Source of the DNA: CAYTCZ01 sp964436315
GTDB lineage: Bacteria > Actinomycetota > Thermoleophilia > Gaiellales > Gaiellaceae
DNA length: 19,002 nt
Assembly (NCBI GenBank): GCA_964436315.1
Contig: CAYTCZ010000076.1
Coordinates: 1 to 19,002 of the forward strand
Reading direction: 5' to 3'
The translations under genes were made by a program, and so were the position numbers. This document shows, one piece after another, positions 9,275 through 15,025 of this stretch. Numbering within the stretch: the first letter of the stretch is position 1; the number at the start of each line of letters is the position of its first letter. Below the pieces are notes generated by a model. The model was given only the letters and a program-made list of their open reading frames with translations. It did not search any database and was not told the DNA's origin.

Positions 9275-9296
9275 AATTGTGGAGCAATTTCACAAT
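9268..9296 (+). terminator. Hairpin overlapping the rpsJ stop codon
   Basis: ATTGTGAAATTG (9268-9279) and CAATTTCACAAT (9285-9296) form a perfect 12-bp stem with loop TGGAG; the TGA stop at 9272-9274 is inside the stem. No T-run follows. It may terminate or slow the str transcript, mark a processing site, or protect an mRNA 3' end. Confidence 0.5.
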
Positions 9297-9316
9297 AAGT
9301 GTGTACAAAAGTGATT

Positions 9317-9345
9317 TTGAGTTACTATCTGAATCTAAATATCAT
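9317..9345 (+). promoter_or_regulatory. Internal promoter for rplC (TTGAGT-N17-TATCAT)
   Basis: TTGAGT (9317-9322) and TATCAT (9340-9345) are exactly 17 bases apart in an AT-rich island, close to the sigma-70 consensus (4/6 and 5/6). The start would be near 9352, giving a leader of about 109 bases before rplC that holds all the hairpins described below. This is the best promoter match seen in the window. Confidence 0.65.
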
Positions 9346-9372
9346 TTTTGCACAGCGCGAAAGCGAAATAAT

Positions 9373-9464
9373 GGTGAGCAGAGTTGTCATTTTTTCGAGT
9401 GGAGCGAGGAAAAATGAGTGACTCCGCTTATCATTTTCGCTCACCGAAAGGTGCGCAAAAATGA
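9373..9464 (+). promoter_or_regulatory. Structured rplC leader with mutually exclusive helices
   Basis: The arm GCTCACC (9439-9445) can pair in two ways. With GGTGAGC upstream (9373-9379) it pairs perfectly and encloses a further hairpin: GAGT at 9381-9384 with ACTC at 9421-9424, and TCATTTTT at 9387-9394 with AAAAATGA at 9410-9417. With GGTGCGC (9450-9456) it forms a GAAA-capped hairpin, extended by TCATTTT / AAAATGA (9431-9437 with 9458-9464). The second fold buries the ribosome site AAAGGTG (9447-9453) and the rplC ATG. Such a switch is typical of translational control; the ligand, perhaps a ribosomal protein, is unknown. Confidence 0.5.
9414..9464 (+). CDS. Putative 16-residue leader peptide coupled to rplC
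   Basis: The small frame encodes MSDSAYHFRSPKGAQK. GGAG (9401-9404) and GAGGA (9406-9410) offer ribosome sites. Its TGA stop overlaps the rplC ATG as ATGA, the same 4-base overlap used between several genes of this operon. A ribosome translating it would open the hairpin that covers the rplC start. I recognise no family; a role as a control peptide is inference, and chance occurrence is possible because the frame is so short. Confidence 0.35.
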   Translation: MSDSAYHFRSPKGAQK

Positions 9465-10096
9465 AGGGTATCGTCGGCAGAAAGGTTGGGATGACCCAAG
9501 TCTTCGACGACGAGACCGGGTCGCTGACACCCGTGACGGTCATCGAGGCCGGCCCGTGCCCCGTCGTCGCGGTCCGAACGTCGGAGACAGACGGATACGA
9601 CGCCGTGCAGCTTGCATTCGACGAGGTGGAGGAGTGGAAAGTCAGCAAGCCGGAGCTCGGGCATCTTGCGAAGGCTGGAATCGGCGGCCATCGTCGGCTC
9701 GTCGAGATACGAGGACCGCATGAGCTTGCCCCGGGTGAGTCCGTTACCGTCGAGGTCTTCGAGCCCGGCGACCGCGTCAAGGTCACCGGAACTTCCATCG
9801 GGAAGGGCTTCCAGGGGACGATCAAGCGGCATAACTTCAGCCGCGGCCCTGAGACACACGGCTCGCACAACGTGCGGGCGCCAGGCTCAGTGGGCGCGTC
9901 TGCGACGCCTTCTCGCGTCTTCAAGGGCATGAAGATGGCCGGGCGGATGGGTGGCTCCACGGTGACCCAGACCGGGCTGACCATCGTCGACCGCGATCCC
10001 GAGCTCAATGTCCTGCTCGTCAAAGGCTCCGTTCCCGGCCACAAGAACTCAGTCGTCGTTGTCCGAGAAGAAGGCGCCGGCGGAGGTGACGTCTAA
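9461..10096 (+). CDS. rplC: 50S ribosomal protein uL3
   Basis: L3 is an early 50S assembly protein whose loop reaches toward the peptidyl-transferase centre. The 211-residue protein begins MKGIVGRKVGMTQVF, has GKGFQG at 114-119, and the glycine/serine-rich central loop around 133-165 (HGSHNVRAPGSVG, then GMKMAGRMGG). Length is normal. The ATG is supported by the family start and by AAAGGTG nine bases upstream, although that site lies inside a hairpin. The stop shares one base with the rplD start (TAATG), so the two are coupled. It appears to be the first ribosomal-protein gene behind an internal promoter. Confidence 0.97.
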   Translation: MKGIVGRKVGMTQVFDDETGSLTPVTVIEAGPCPVVAVRTSETDGYDAVQLAFDEVEEWKVSKPELGHLAKAGIGGHRRLVEIRGPHELAPGESVTVEVFEPGDRVKVTGTSIGKGFQGTIKRHNFSRGPETHGSHNVRAPGSVGASATPSRVFKGMKMAGRMGGSTVTQTGLTIVDRDPELNVLLVKGSVPGHKNSVVVVREEGAGGGDV

Positions 10097-10725
10097 TGCC
10101 TGCTCCCAAGGCCCCGCTTCTTGATGCATCGGGGGCGAAGACGAAGGACATCACTCTGACGGAGGCGGTGTTCGCCGCGGAAGTTCGGCCGCACCTCGTT
10201 CACGAGGCGGTCCGAGCTGAAGCGGCGAGCGCTCGAGCGGGAACTCACTCGGCGAAGAGCCGCGGCCAGGTTGCCGGTGGACGATCGAAGCCGTGGCGTC
10301 AAAAGGGAACTGGACGTGCGCGAGCCGGCACGAGCAGAGCGTCTCAGTGGACGGGCGGGGGAGTTGCCTTCCCGCCGACGCCGCGCGACCACTCGCTCAA
10401 GGTGAATCGCAAGGTTCGCAAGGCGGCGCTCCGATCATCGCTTTCGGACCACGTGAGTCGTGGGACACTCGCCTTGCTCGAAGATCAGCAGTTCACTGAG
10501 CCGTCGACCAAGTCCGCCGCCGCCCTCCTCGAATCATGGGGAGGGGAGGAGCCAGTTCTCGTCGTTGCAGATATCGACGACGACGCTCTGTACAAGTCCT
10601 TCCGAAATCTACCGCGTGCGCTCGTTCTCGAGCCTGCAGAGCTCGAAGTGGGTGCCGTGGTCTGGGCGCGCTCGCTGCTCGTCAGTGAGTCGGCACTGGA
10701 GAAGATCGAAGGGGCAGCCACATGA
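10096..10725 (+). CDS. rplD: 50S ribosomal protein uL4
   Basis: L4 is a 50S assembly protein that lines the exit tunnel; in E. coli it also represses the S10 operon by acting on the leader RNA. The 209-residue protein has the tunnel loop signature RGQVAGGRSKPWRQKGTGRAR (in two parts: RGQVAGGRSKPW, RQKGTGRARAG), the GGGVAFPPTPRDHS stretch, and a normal C-terminal alpha/beta domain ending near SLLVSESALEKIEG. It overlaps rplC by one base and rplW by four (ATGA). If an L4-type feedback exists here, the candidate target is the structured leader before rplC, not one before rpsJ. Confidence 0.96.
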   Translation: MPAPKAPLLDASGAKTKDITLTEAVFAAEVRPHLVHEAVRAEAASARAGTHSAKSRGQVAGGRSKPWRQKGTGRARAGTSRASQWTGGGVAFPPTPRDHSLKVNRKVRKAALRSSLSDHVSRGTLALLEDQQFTEPSTKSAAALLESWGGEEPVLVVADIDDDALYKSFRNLPRALVLEPAELEVGAVVWARSLLVSESALEKIEGAAT

Positions 10726-11018
10726 ATCTCCATCCACGGCAAGTCCTGATCGCGCCGGTCGTCTCCGAGAAAAGCTACAGCCTGATCGAGGAGAACAAGT
10801 ACGCGTTCCGGATCCACGACAAGGCCCATAAGACACAAGTTCGCCAGGCGGTTGAGGAACTCTTCGACGTCAAGGTGGAGCGGGTAAACGTCATGCGCGT
10901 GAAGCCGAAACCGAAGCGGCGCGGGTATCACCGCGGCACGCGGCCCGGTTGGAAGAAGGCCGTCGTGCAACTGCGCGAAGGCGACAAGATCGACATCTTC
11001 GAGGGAGCCCAGGTCTGA
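10722..11018 (+). CDS. rplW: 50S ribosomal protein uL23
   Basis: L23 lies at the tunnel exit and is the docking point for trigger factor and SRP. The 98-residue protein has the family pattern APVVSEKSYSLIEENKYAFRI, here split as APVVSEKSY and ENKYAFRI, then VEELFDVKVERVNVM and a basic tail KPKPKRRGYHRGTRPGWKKA. Its ATG overlaps the rplD stop (ATGA). Unusually for this gene order, rplB does not follow directly: 315 bases of palindrome-rich sequence intervene. Confidence 0.96.
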   Translation: MNLHPRQVLIAPVVSEKSYSLIEENKYAFRIHDKAHKTQVRQAVEELFDVKVERVNVMRVKPKPKRRGYHRGTRPGWKKAVVQLREGDKIDIFEGAQV

Positions 11019-11078
11019 CCTTTATGGCGGCCAACTCCCTCACACCTCCTGTCCTGCGAGCCGCTGCAAAGCGTCGCA

Positions 11079-11105
11079 CAACCTTTTGCCTCTGGCAAAA
11101 GGTTG
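11079..11105 (+). terminator. 12-bp hairpin downstream of rplW
   Basis: CAACCTTTTGCC and GGCAAAAGGTTG pair perfectly with loop TCT. Only ATCAAAAAGG follows, no T-run. It could be a weak terminator, a processing site, or part of a repeat element. Confidence 0.4.
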
Positions 11106-11152
11106 ATCAAAAAGGGACGGTGCGAGCGGAAGCGAGCACCGGTGCTCTCCTT

Positions 11153-11182
11153 AGAAGTTCTCGGCGTACGCCGAGAACTTCT
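11153..11182. repeat. Perfect 30-bp palindrome
   Basis: AGAAGTTCTCGGCGT is followed at once by its exact reverse complement. As RNA it gives a stem of about 13 bp with a GTAC loop; as DNA it could be a dimeric-protein site or a cruciform. Confidence 0.75.
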
Positions 11183-11333
11183 GTCGCACCTGTAGCTCCG
11201 TTTTGCTACGAGCGCTCCCTACGCCCTTGCCTGACTCGCTTTTCGCGGCCGCAGAGCGGGATCTGCTCGGAGGTTGACCGCCTTTATTTGGGCTTCGGTC
11301 TGGTTCCGGATCTACGTGCGGAGGCTTAGCGGT

Positions 11334-12176
11334 ATGGCGCTGAAGAAATACAAGCCCACGAGTCCTGGTCGGAGGTTCCGGTCGGTTTCGAGCTTCGAGG
11401 AGATCACGAAAACCGAGCCCGAGAAGAGCTTGACCGCCCCGATCAAGAAGAGCGGCGGGCGAAACGTCAGAGGACGAATCACCTCGCGTCACCGAGGTGG
11501 TGGCCACAAGCGCCGTTATCGGATCATCGACTTCAAGCGGACGAAGGACGGCGTGCCGGCCAGGGTCGCTGCGATCGAGTACGACCCGAACCGTTCTGCT
11601 CGGATCGCCCTTCTCCACTACGCCGACGGCGCGAAGTCCTACATTCTCGCGCCCGCGAACCTTCGCGTCGGCCAGACCGTCGAGTCCGGAGAGAAGGCCG
11701 ACATTCGTCCGGGGAACGCCCTTCCGTTGGCCAACATCCCGACGGGAACGCTCATCCACAACATCGAGCTGAAGCCCGGCAAAGGCGGCCAGCTTGCCCG
11801 CAGCGCCGGGGCTGGTGTTCAGCTCGTTGCCAAGGACGAGGGCTATGCCGTGCTCCGGCTTCCGTCCGGCGAACTCCGCCGAGTGCCGCTTGCTGCCCGC
11901 GCGACAGTGGGCCAGGTGGGCAACGTCGATCACGAGAACATCTCGAGCGGCAAGGCCGGGCGAAGCCGATGGCTCGGAAAGCGCCCGCAGACCCGAGGCT
12001 CAGCGATGAACCCCGTCGACCATCCGCACGGGGGTGGTGAGGGGAAGTCCAAGGGCGGGCGCCATCCGGTGACGCCCTGGGGCGTTCCGACGCTTGGGAA
12101 GCGAACGCGGAAGAAGCACCGAGAGTCGGACAAACTGATCATCCGCGGCCGCCGACGAGGGAAGGAGCGGCGTTGA
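11334..12176 (+). CDS. rplB: 50S ribosomal protein uL2
   Basis: L2 is essential for subunit joining and peptidyl-transferase activity. The 280-residue protein begins ALKKYKPTSPGRR, contains SRHRGGGHKRRYR at 51-63, and MNPVDHPHGGGEG at 225-237, where His230 matches the functionally critical His229 of E. coli. The C-terminus WGVPTLGKRTRKKH is standard. The open frame runs upstream into the spacer, but the ATG at 11334 gives the conserved start and has GGAGG nine bases before it. It overlaps rpsS by four bases (TTGA) and begins a compact block of eleven genes, ending with rpsN. Confidence 0.97.
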   Translation: MALKKYKPTSPGRRFRSVSSFEEITKTEPEKSLTAPIKKSGGRNVRGRITSRHRGGGHKRRYRIIDFKRTKDGVPARVAAIEYDPNRSARIALLHYADGAKSYILAPANLRVGQTVESGEKADIRPGNALPLANIPTGTLIHNIELKPGKGGQLARSAGAGVQLVAKDEGYAVLRLPSGELRRVPLAARATVGQVGNVDHENISSGKAGRSRWLGKRPQTRGSAMNPVDHPHGGGEGKSKGGRHPVTPWGVPTLGKRTRKKHRESDKLIIRGRRRGKERR

Positions 12177-12454
12177 GCAGATCGAGTAAGAAGGGCCCGT
12201 TCGTCGAGCAGCGGCTCATCGGCCGCATCGAGGAAATGAACTCCACCGGCGAGAAGCGCATCGTTCGCACGTGGTCGCGGACCTCCACCGTCTTCCCCGA
12301 AATGGTCGGTCACACGATCGCCGTTCATGACGGACGCAAGCACGTTCCGATCTTCATCACGGAGTCGATGGTTGGACACAAGCTCGGTGAGTTCGCACCG
12401 ACGCGACTCTTCCGGGGCCACTCGGGCGACCGAAAGACAGGGATTGCGCGTTGA
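12173..12454 (+). CDS. rpsS: 30S ribosomal protein uS19
   Basis: S19 is a 30S head protein near the subunit bridge and A-site. The 93-residue protein reads SRSSKKGPFVE, then RTWSRTSTVFPEMVGHTIAVHDGRKH in pieces, then MVGHKLGEFAPTRLFRGHSG, all diagnostic. The start is a TTG overlapping the rplB stop, with AAGGAG (12162-12167) five bases upstream. Its own stop overlaps the TTG of rplV in the same way, so rplB-rpsS-rplV should be translated as a coupled set. Confidence 0.96.
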   Translation: MSRSSKKGPFVEQRLIGRIEEMNSTGEKRIVRTWSRTSTVFPEMVGHTIAVHDGRKHVPIFITESMVGHKLGEFAPTRLFRGHSGDRKTGIAR

Positions 12455-13311
12455 GCACGACCGCCGAGGAACGTCCTACCACCGTTCGGGCTCAGGCTCG
12501 GTTTGTCCGAACCGCGCCGCGGAAGGCCCAGCTCGTCGTCGACCAGATCCGCGGTCGCAGCGTCCCTGAGGCCCGCACGATCCTCGCGTTCCTGACGCGC
12601 GCGGCCGCGCAGGACGTCGAGAAGGTGTTGAGTTCGGCGGTGGCGAACGCCGAGGCAAACCATGGCCTCATCGGCGACGATCTCTACGTTGCCGAGGCGT
12701 ACGTCGGTGACGGTCCGATGCTGAAGCGCTATCGCGCTCGGGCCCGTGGACGCGTCGCGCGCATCAGAAAGCGCACGTGTCACATCACGGTCGTGCTCGC
12801 AACACCGCCCGACTACGAGTTCATCGAGTTGCCAGAGGCACCACCCGCTGTCGCCGAGGCGCCCGAGCCCGAGACGGAGATGGAGGAGACGGCGGAGCCG
12901 TTCGTCGACGAAGGGACTGAGACGCCAACCGACGAAGCGGTCGAGGAGCCGGTCGAGACAGAAGTTGACGAACCGGAAGAGGATGAACCGGCCTCCACTG
13001 AGGCCGAGGCCGCGCCGGCGGAGGAAGTCGAGCCAGAGGCTGCGGCCGAGACTGAGCCGGCGGCGGAAACGGCAATCGAAGAGTCGGAGGCTGCGGAGAC
13101 AACGCAACCAGCCGATGAGTCCGTGGCGGAGCCGAACGTCACCGAGCAGCCTGCCGAGGAAGAGGCGCCGAAGAAGCCCCGCCGGCGCTCGAGTTCGCGA
13201 AAGAAGGCCGCAGCTGAAGAGTCATCCGACGAAGCCGCGGACCGGCCAGCTCCGAAACGGCGCACGCGCAAGAAGGCCGACGAGACCGATGAGGAAGGGA
13301 AAGAGGGCTAG
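12451..13311 (+). CDS. rplV: 50S ribosomal protein uL22 with long charged C-terminal extension
   Basis: L22 spans the 50S and its beta-hairpin lines the exit tunnel. Residues 1-120 form a normal L22: RFVRTAPRKAQLVVDQIRG, VANAEANHG, and the tunnel-loop region KRYRARARGRVARIRKRTCHITVVL, here quoted in parts. The protein then continues to 286 residues, more than twice the usual length. Residues about 127-237 are Glu/Ala/Pro-rich and strongly acidic. About 238-286 are Lys/Arg-rich with KKPRRRSSSRKK and KRRTRKK, ending acidic. Start is TTG overlapping the rpsS stop; the stop abuts the rpsC ATG. The tail is in frame with no sign of a frameshift and resembles the uS17 extension. Its role is unknown. 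Confidence 0.94.
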   Translation: MSTTAEERPTTVRAQARFVRTAPRKAQLVVDQIRGRSVPEARTILAFLTRAAAQDVEKVLSSAVANAEANHGLIGDDLYVAEAYVGDGPMLKRYRARARGRVARIRKRTCHITVVLATPPDYEFIELPEAPPAVAEAPEPETEMEETAEPFVDEGTETPTDEAVEEPVETEVDEPEEDEPASTEAEAAPAEEVEPEAAAETEPAAETAIEESEAAETTQPADESVAEPNVTEQPAEEEAPKKPRRRSSSRKKAAAEESSDEAADRPAPKRRTRKKADETDEEGKEG

Positions 13312-14403
13312 ATGGGCCAGAAAGTTCACCCGGGCGGTCTACGAGTAGGCGTGATCCACGATTGGAAGTCGAACTGGTACACGGGCTCGAAGGAGTTCGC
13401 GGACTACCTGATCGAGGATGTCCAAATCCGAGATCACATCTACGGGAAACTCGGTCATGCGGGGCTATCGGACATCCTGATCCGGAAGGACAAGCAGCGC
13501 ATCACGATCGACATCTACACGGCCCGTCCCGGCATCGTGATCGGGAAGTCCGGAGCCGAGGTAGACGCGCTCCGCCGCGAGATCCACGCGATGACGCAGA
13601 AGAACGTCCACATCAACATCAACGAGATCAAGCGCCCCGAACTCGATGCGAAGCTCGTAGCCCAGTCGATCGCGGAGCAGCTTCAGAACCGCGTCAGCTT
13701 CCGCCGGGCAATGAAGAGGTCGCTGGCCTCAGCGATGCGGTCCGGCGCCGACGGAGTGAAGATCACGTGTGGCGGACGGTTGGGCGGTGCGGAGATGTCT
13801 CGCTCTGAGACCTACTCGGAGGGGCGGGTTCCGCTTCACACGCTGCGGGCTGACATTGACTACGGCTTTACGGAGGCGAAGACGACCTTCGGCCGAATCG
13901 GCGTCAAGGTGTGGATCAACAAAGGTGAAATCATGCCCGAAGGCTTCGAGGGGCAGTCGGACCGCGACGCAGGACGCCTCGGTGAGCAGGACCAAGCCCG
14001 CCGGCGTCGATCTCAGCCTTCCGGGGCGGGAACTCGAGAAGGTGGCCGGCGAGGGCAGGACCGCGAGGGTCTCGGGCCAGTCCGACAGCGTCGCCGCGGC
14101 CGCGGTCGGGGCGGTTCTGGAGAAGGCGGAAAGCGAGAGGGCGGTCAGACTGACGGTCCCCCCGGCGCTCGGGAGCGCTCCCGCGGACGCAAGCGGAGTC
14201 GAGGCCAGAAGCCGGCACCGGACGACGGTGGCTCAGTCGAGCAGAAGGGACCGGCAGAACCGACCGAGACCACAGAGGGGGAACAGCTCGAGACCGAGGC
14301 GAAGCCGAAGGAGACCCCGAGTGCCGCAACGGACGATTCTCCGCCGGCAGGAGAAGCCACGAGCGAGCAGGCCGGAAACGGCGAAACCGAGACTGAGGCA
14401 TAG
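13312..14403 (+). CDS. rpsC: 30S ribosomal protein uS3 with RG-rich and acidic C-terminal extension
   Basis: S3 is a head protein at the mRNA entry tunnel with helicase-like function. Residues 1-209 are a complete S3: MGQKVHPGGLRVGVI, the KH-type motif VIGKSGAE near 76, ITCGGRLGGAEMSR and VKVWINKGEIMP. The remaining 154 residues are extra compared with most bacteria. About 219-300 are Arg/Gly/Gln-rich with RRRGRGRGG, and 301-363 are acidic and Thr/Pro-rich. Actinobacterial S3 often has a shorter basic tail, so the extension enlarges a known tendency. AGAGGG (13302-13307) is the ribosome site. Stop is three bases before rplP. Confidence 0.95.
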   Translation: MGQKVHPGGLRVGVIHDWKSNWYTGSKEFADYLIEDVQIRDHIYGKLGHAGLSDILIRKDKQRITIDIYTARPGIVIGKSGAEVDALRREIHAMTQKNVHININEIKRPELDAKLVAQSIAEQLQNRVSFRRAMKRSLASAMRSGADGVKITCGGRLGGAEMSRSETYSEGRVPLHTLRADIDYGFTEAKTTFGRIGVKVWINKGEIMPEGFEGQSDRDAGRLGEQDQARRRRSQPSGAGTREGGRRGQDREGLGPVRQRRRGRGRGGSGEGGKREGGQTDGPPGARERSRGRKRSRGQKPAPDDGGSVEQKGPAEPTETTEGEQLETEAKPKETPSAATDDSPPAGEATSEQAGNGETETEA

Positions 14404-14406
14404 CGC

Positions 14407-14835
14407 GTGCTCCTTCCCAAGAAGACGAAATACCGAAAGCAGATGCGCGGCCGGATGCGCGGAGCGTCAAAGGGCCAGAGCGACGTCCACTTCGGAGACT
14501 ACGGACTCAAGGCAGTCGAGCCGGGGTGGATCACCAACCGACAGATCGAAGCCGCGAGAATCGCGATGACACGCCGGATCAAGCGAGGCGGCAAGGTCTG
14601 GATCAACGTGTTCCCCGACAAGCCGGTTACTCAGAAGCCGGCCGAAACGCGCATGGGCTCCGGCAAGGGATCCCCGGAGCACTGGGTCGCTGTTGTGAAG
14701 CCGGGCCGCGTGATGTTTGAGCTCTCCGGTGTGTCCGAGGATCTGGCGAAGGAAGCGATTCGGCTTGCCGGGATGAAGCTTCCGATCAAGACCAAGTTTG
14801 TGAGGCGGGAGGCAGGTCCGTTTGAAACCACGTGA
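14407..14835 (+). CDS. rplP: 50S ribosomal protein uL16
   Basis: L16 shapes the A-site of the 50S and is a late assembly protein. The 142-residue protein has LLPKKTKYRKQMRGRMRG, VEPGWITNRQIEAARIAMTR in pieces, RGGKVWINVFPDKP, and the MGSGKGSPEHWVAVVKPGR signature of the family. Start is GTG, with GAGG (14395-14398) eight bases before it inside the rpsC end. The last 14 bases overlap the rpmC reading frame, the largest overlap in the operon. Confidence 0.96.
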   Translation: MLLPKKTKYRKQMRGRMRGASKGQSDVHFGDYGLKAVEPGWITNRQIEAARIAMTRRIKRGGKVWINVFPDKPVTQKPAETRMGSGKGSPEHWVAVVKPGRVMFELSGVSEDLAKEAIRLAGMKLPIKTKFVRREAGPFETT

Positions 14836-15025
14836 ACTCAGAGAACTGTCGGACGAGGAGCTTGCAAAGAAACTTGAGGAAGGGCGTGAAGACCTCTTCA
14901 ACCTCAGATTTCAGGACGCGACGGGTGCCCTGGAAAACCCGGCTCGCTTGGGCCAAGCGAGGAGAGAAATCGCGCGCATCCTGACAATTCAGAACGAGCG
15001 AAGCCAGAGTTTGGAACGGCGATAG
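14822..15025 (+). CDS. rpmC: 50S ribosomal protein uL29
   Basis: L29 is a small two-helix protein at the tunnel exit beside L23. The 67-residue sequence KPRELRELSDEELAKKLEEG, LFNLRFQDATGALENPARL and REIARILTIQNE is typical. Start is TTG with GGGAGG (14807-14812) nine bases upstream, overlapping rplP by 14 bases. The stop codon is immediately followed by the ATG of rpsQ with no spacer. Confidence 0.94.
   Translation: MKPRELRELSDEELAKKLEEGREDLFNLRFQDATGALENPARLGQARREIARILTIQNERSQSLERR

Larger units (their letters stand above)
11019..11287. mobile_element. Possible MITE-like non-coding insertion
   Basis: CCTTTAT at 11019-11025 and 11281-11287 could be a 7-bp target duplication. Just inside lie CGGCCAACTCC (11028-11038) and GGAGGTTGACCG (11269-11280), which are near-inverted copies with one mismatch and one gap. 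The inside is rich in palindromes and has no transposase. The ends are short, so chance is possible. Confidence 0.3.
11019..11333. other. Palindrome-rich spacer between rplW and rplB
   Basis: This 315-base spacer holds a 12-bp hairpin (11079-11105), two competing hairpins (11118-11147), a perfect 30-base palindrome (11153-11182), and a TTTTCGCGGCCGCA segment also found inverted near 2990. The rplB ribosome site GGAGG is at 11320-11324. One open frame (11024-11329) fills the spacer but its composition argues against a protein. CCTTTAT flanks most of the block as a direct repeat. Confidence 0.65.

Noticed and set aside
11151..11933. Antisense open frame over rplB and its leader
   Set aside because: rplB is clearly the coding strand; the product is not recognisable.
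12325..13107. Antisense open frame over rplV
   Set aside because: It is the complement of low-complexity acidic codons, giving Leu/Arg/Ser runs with no family features.
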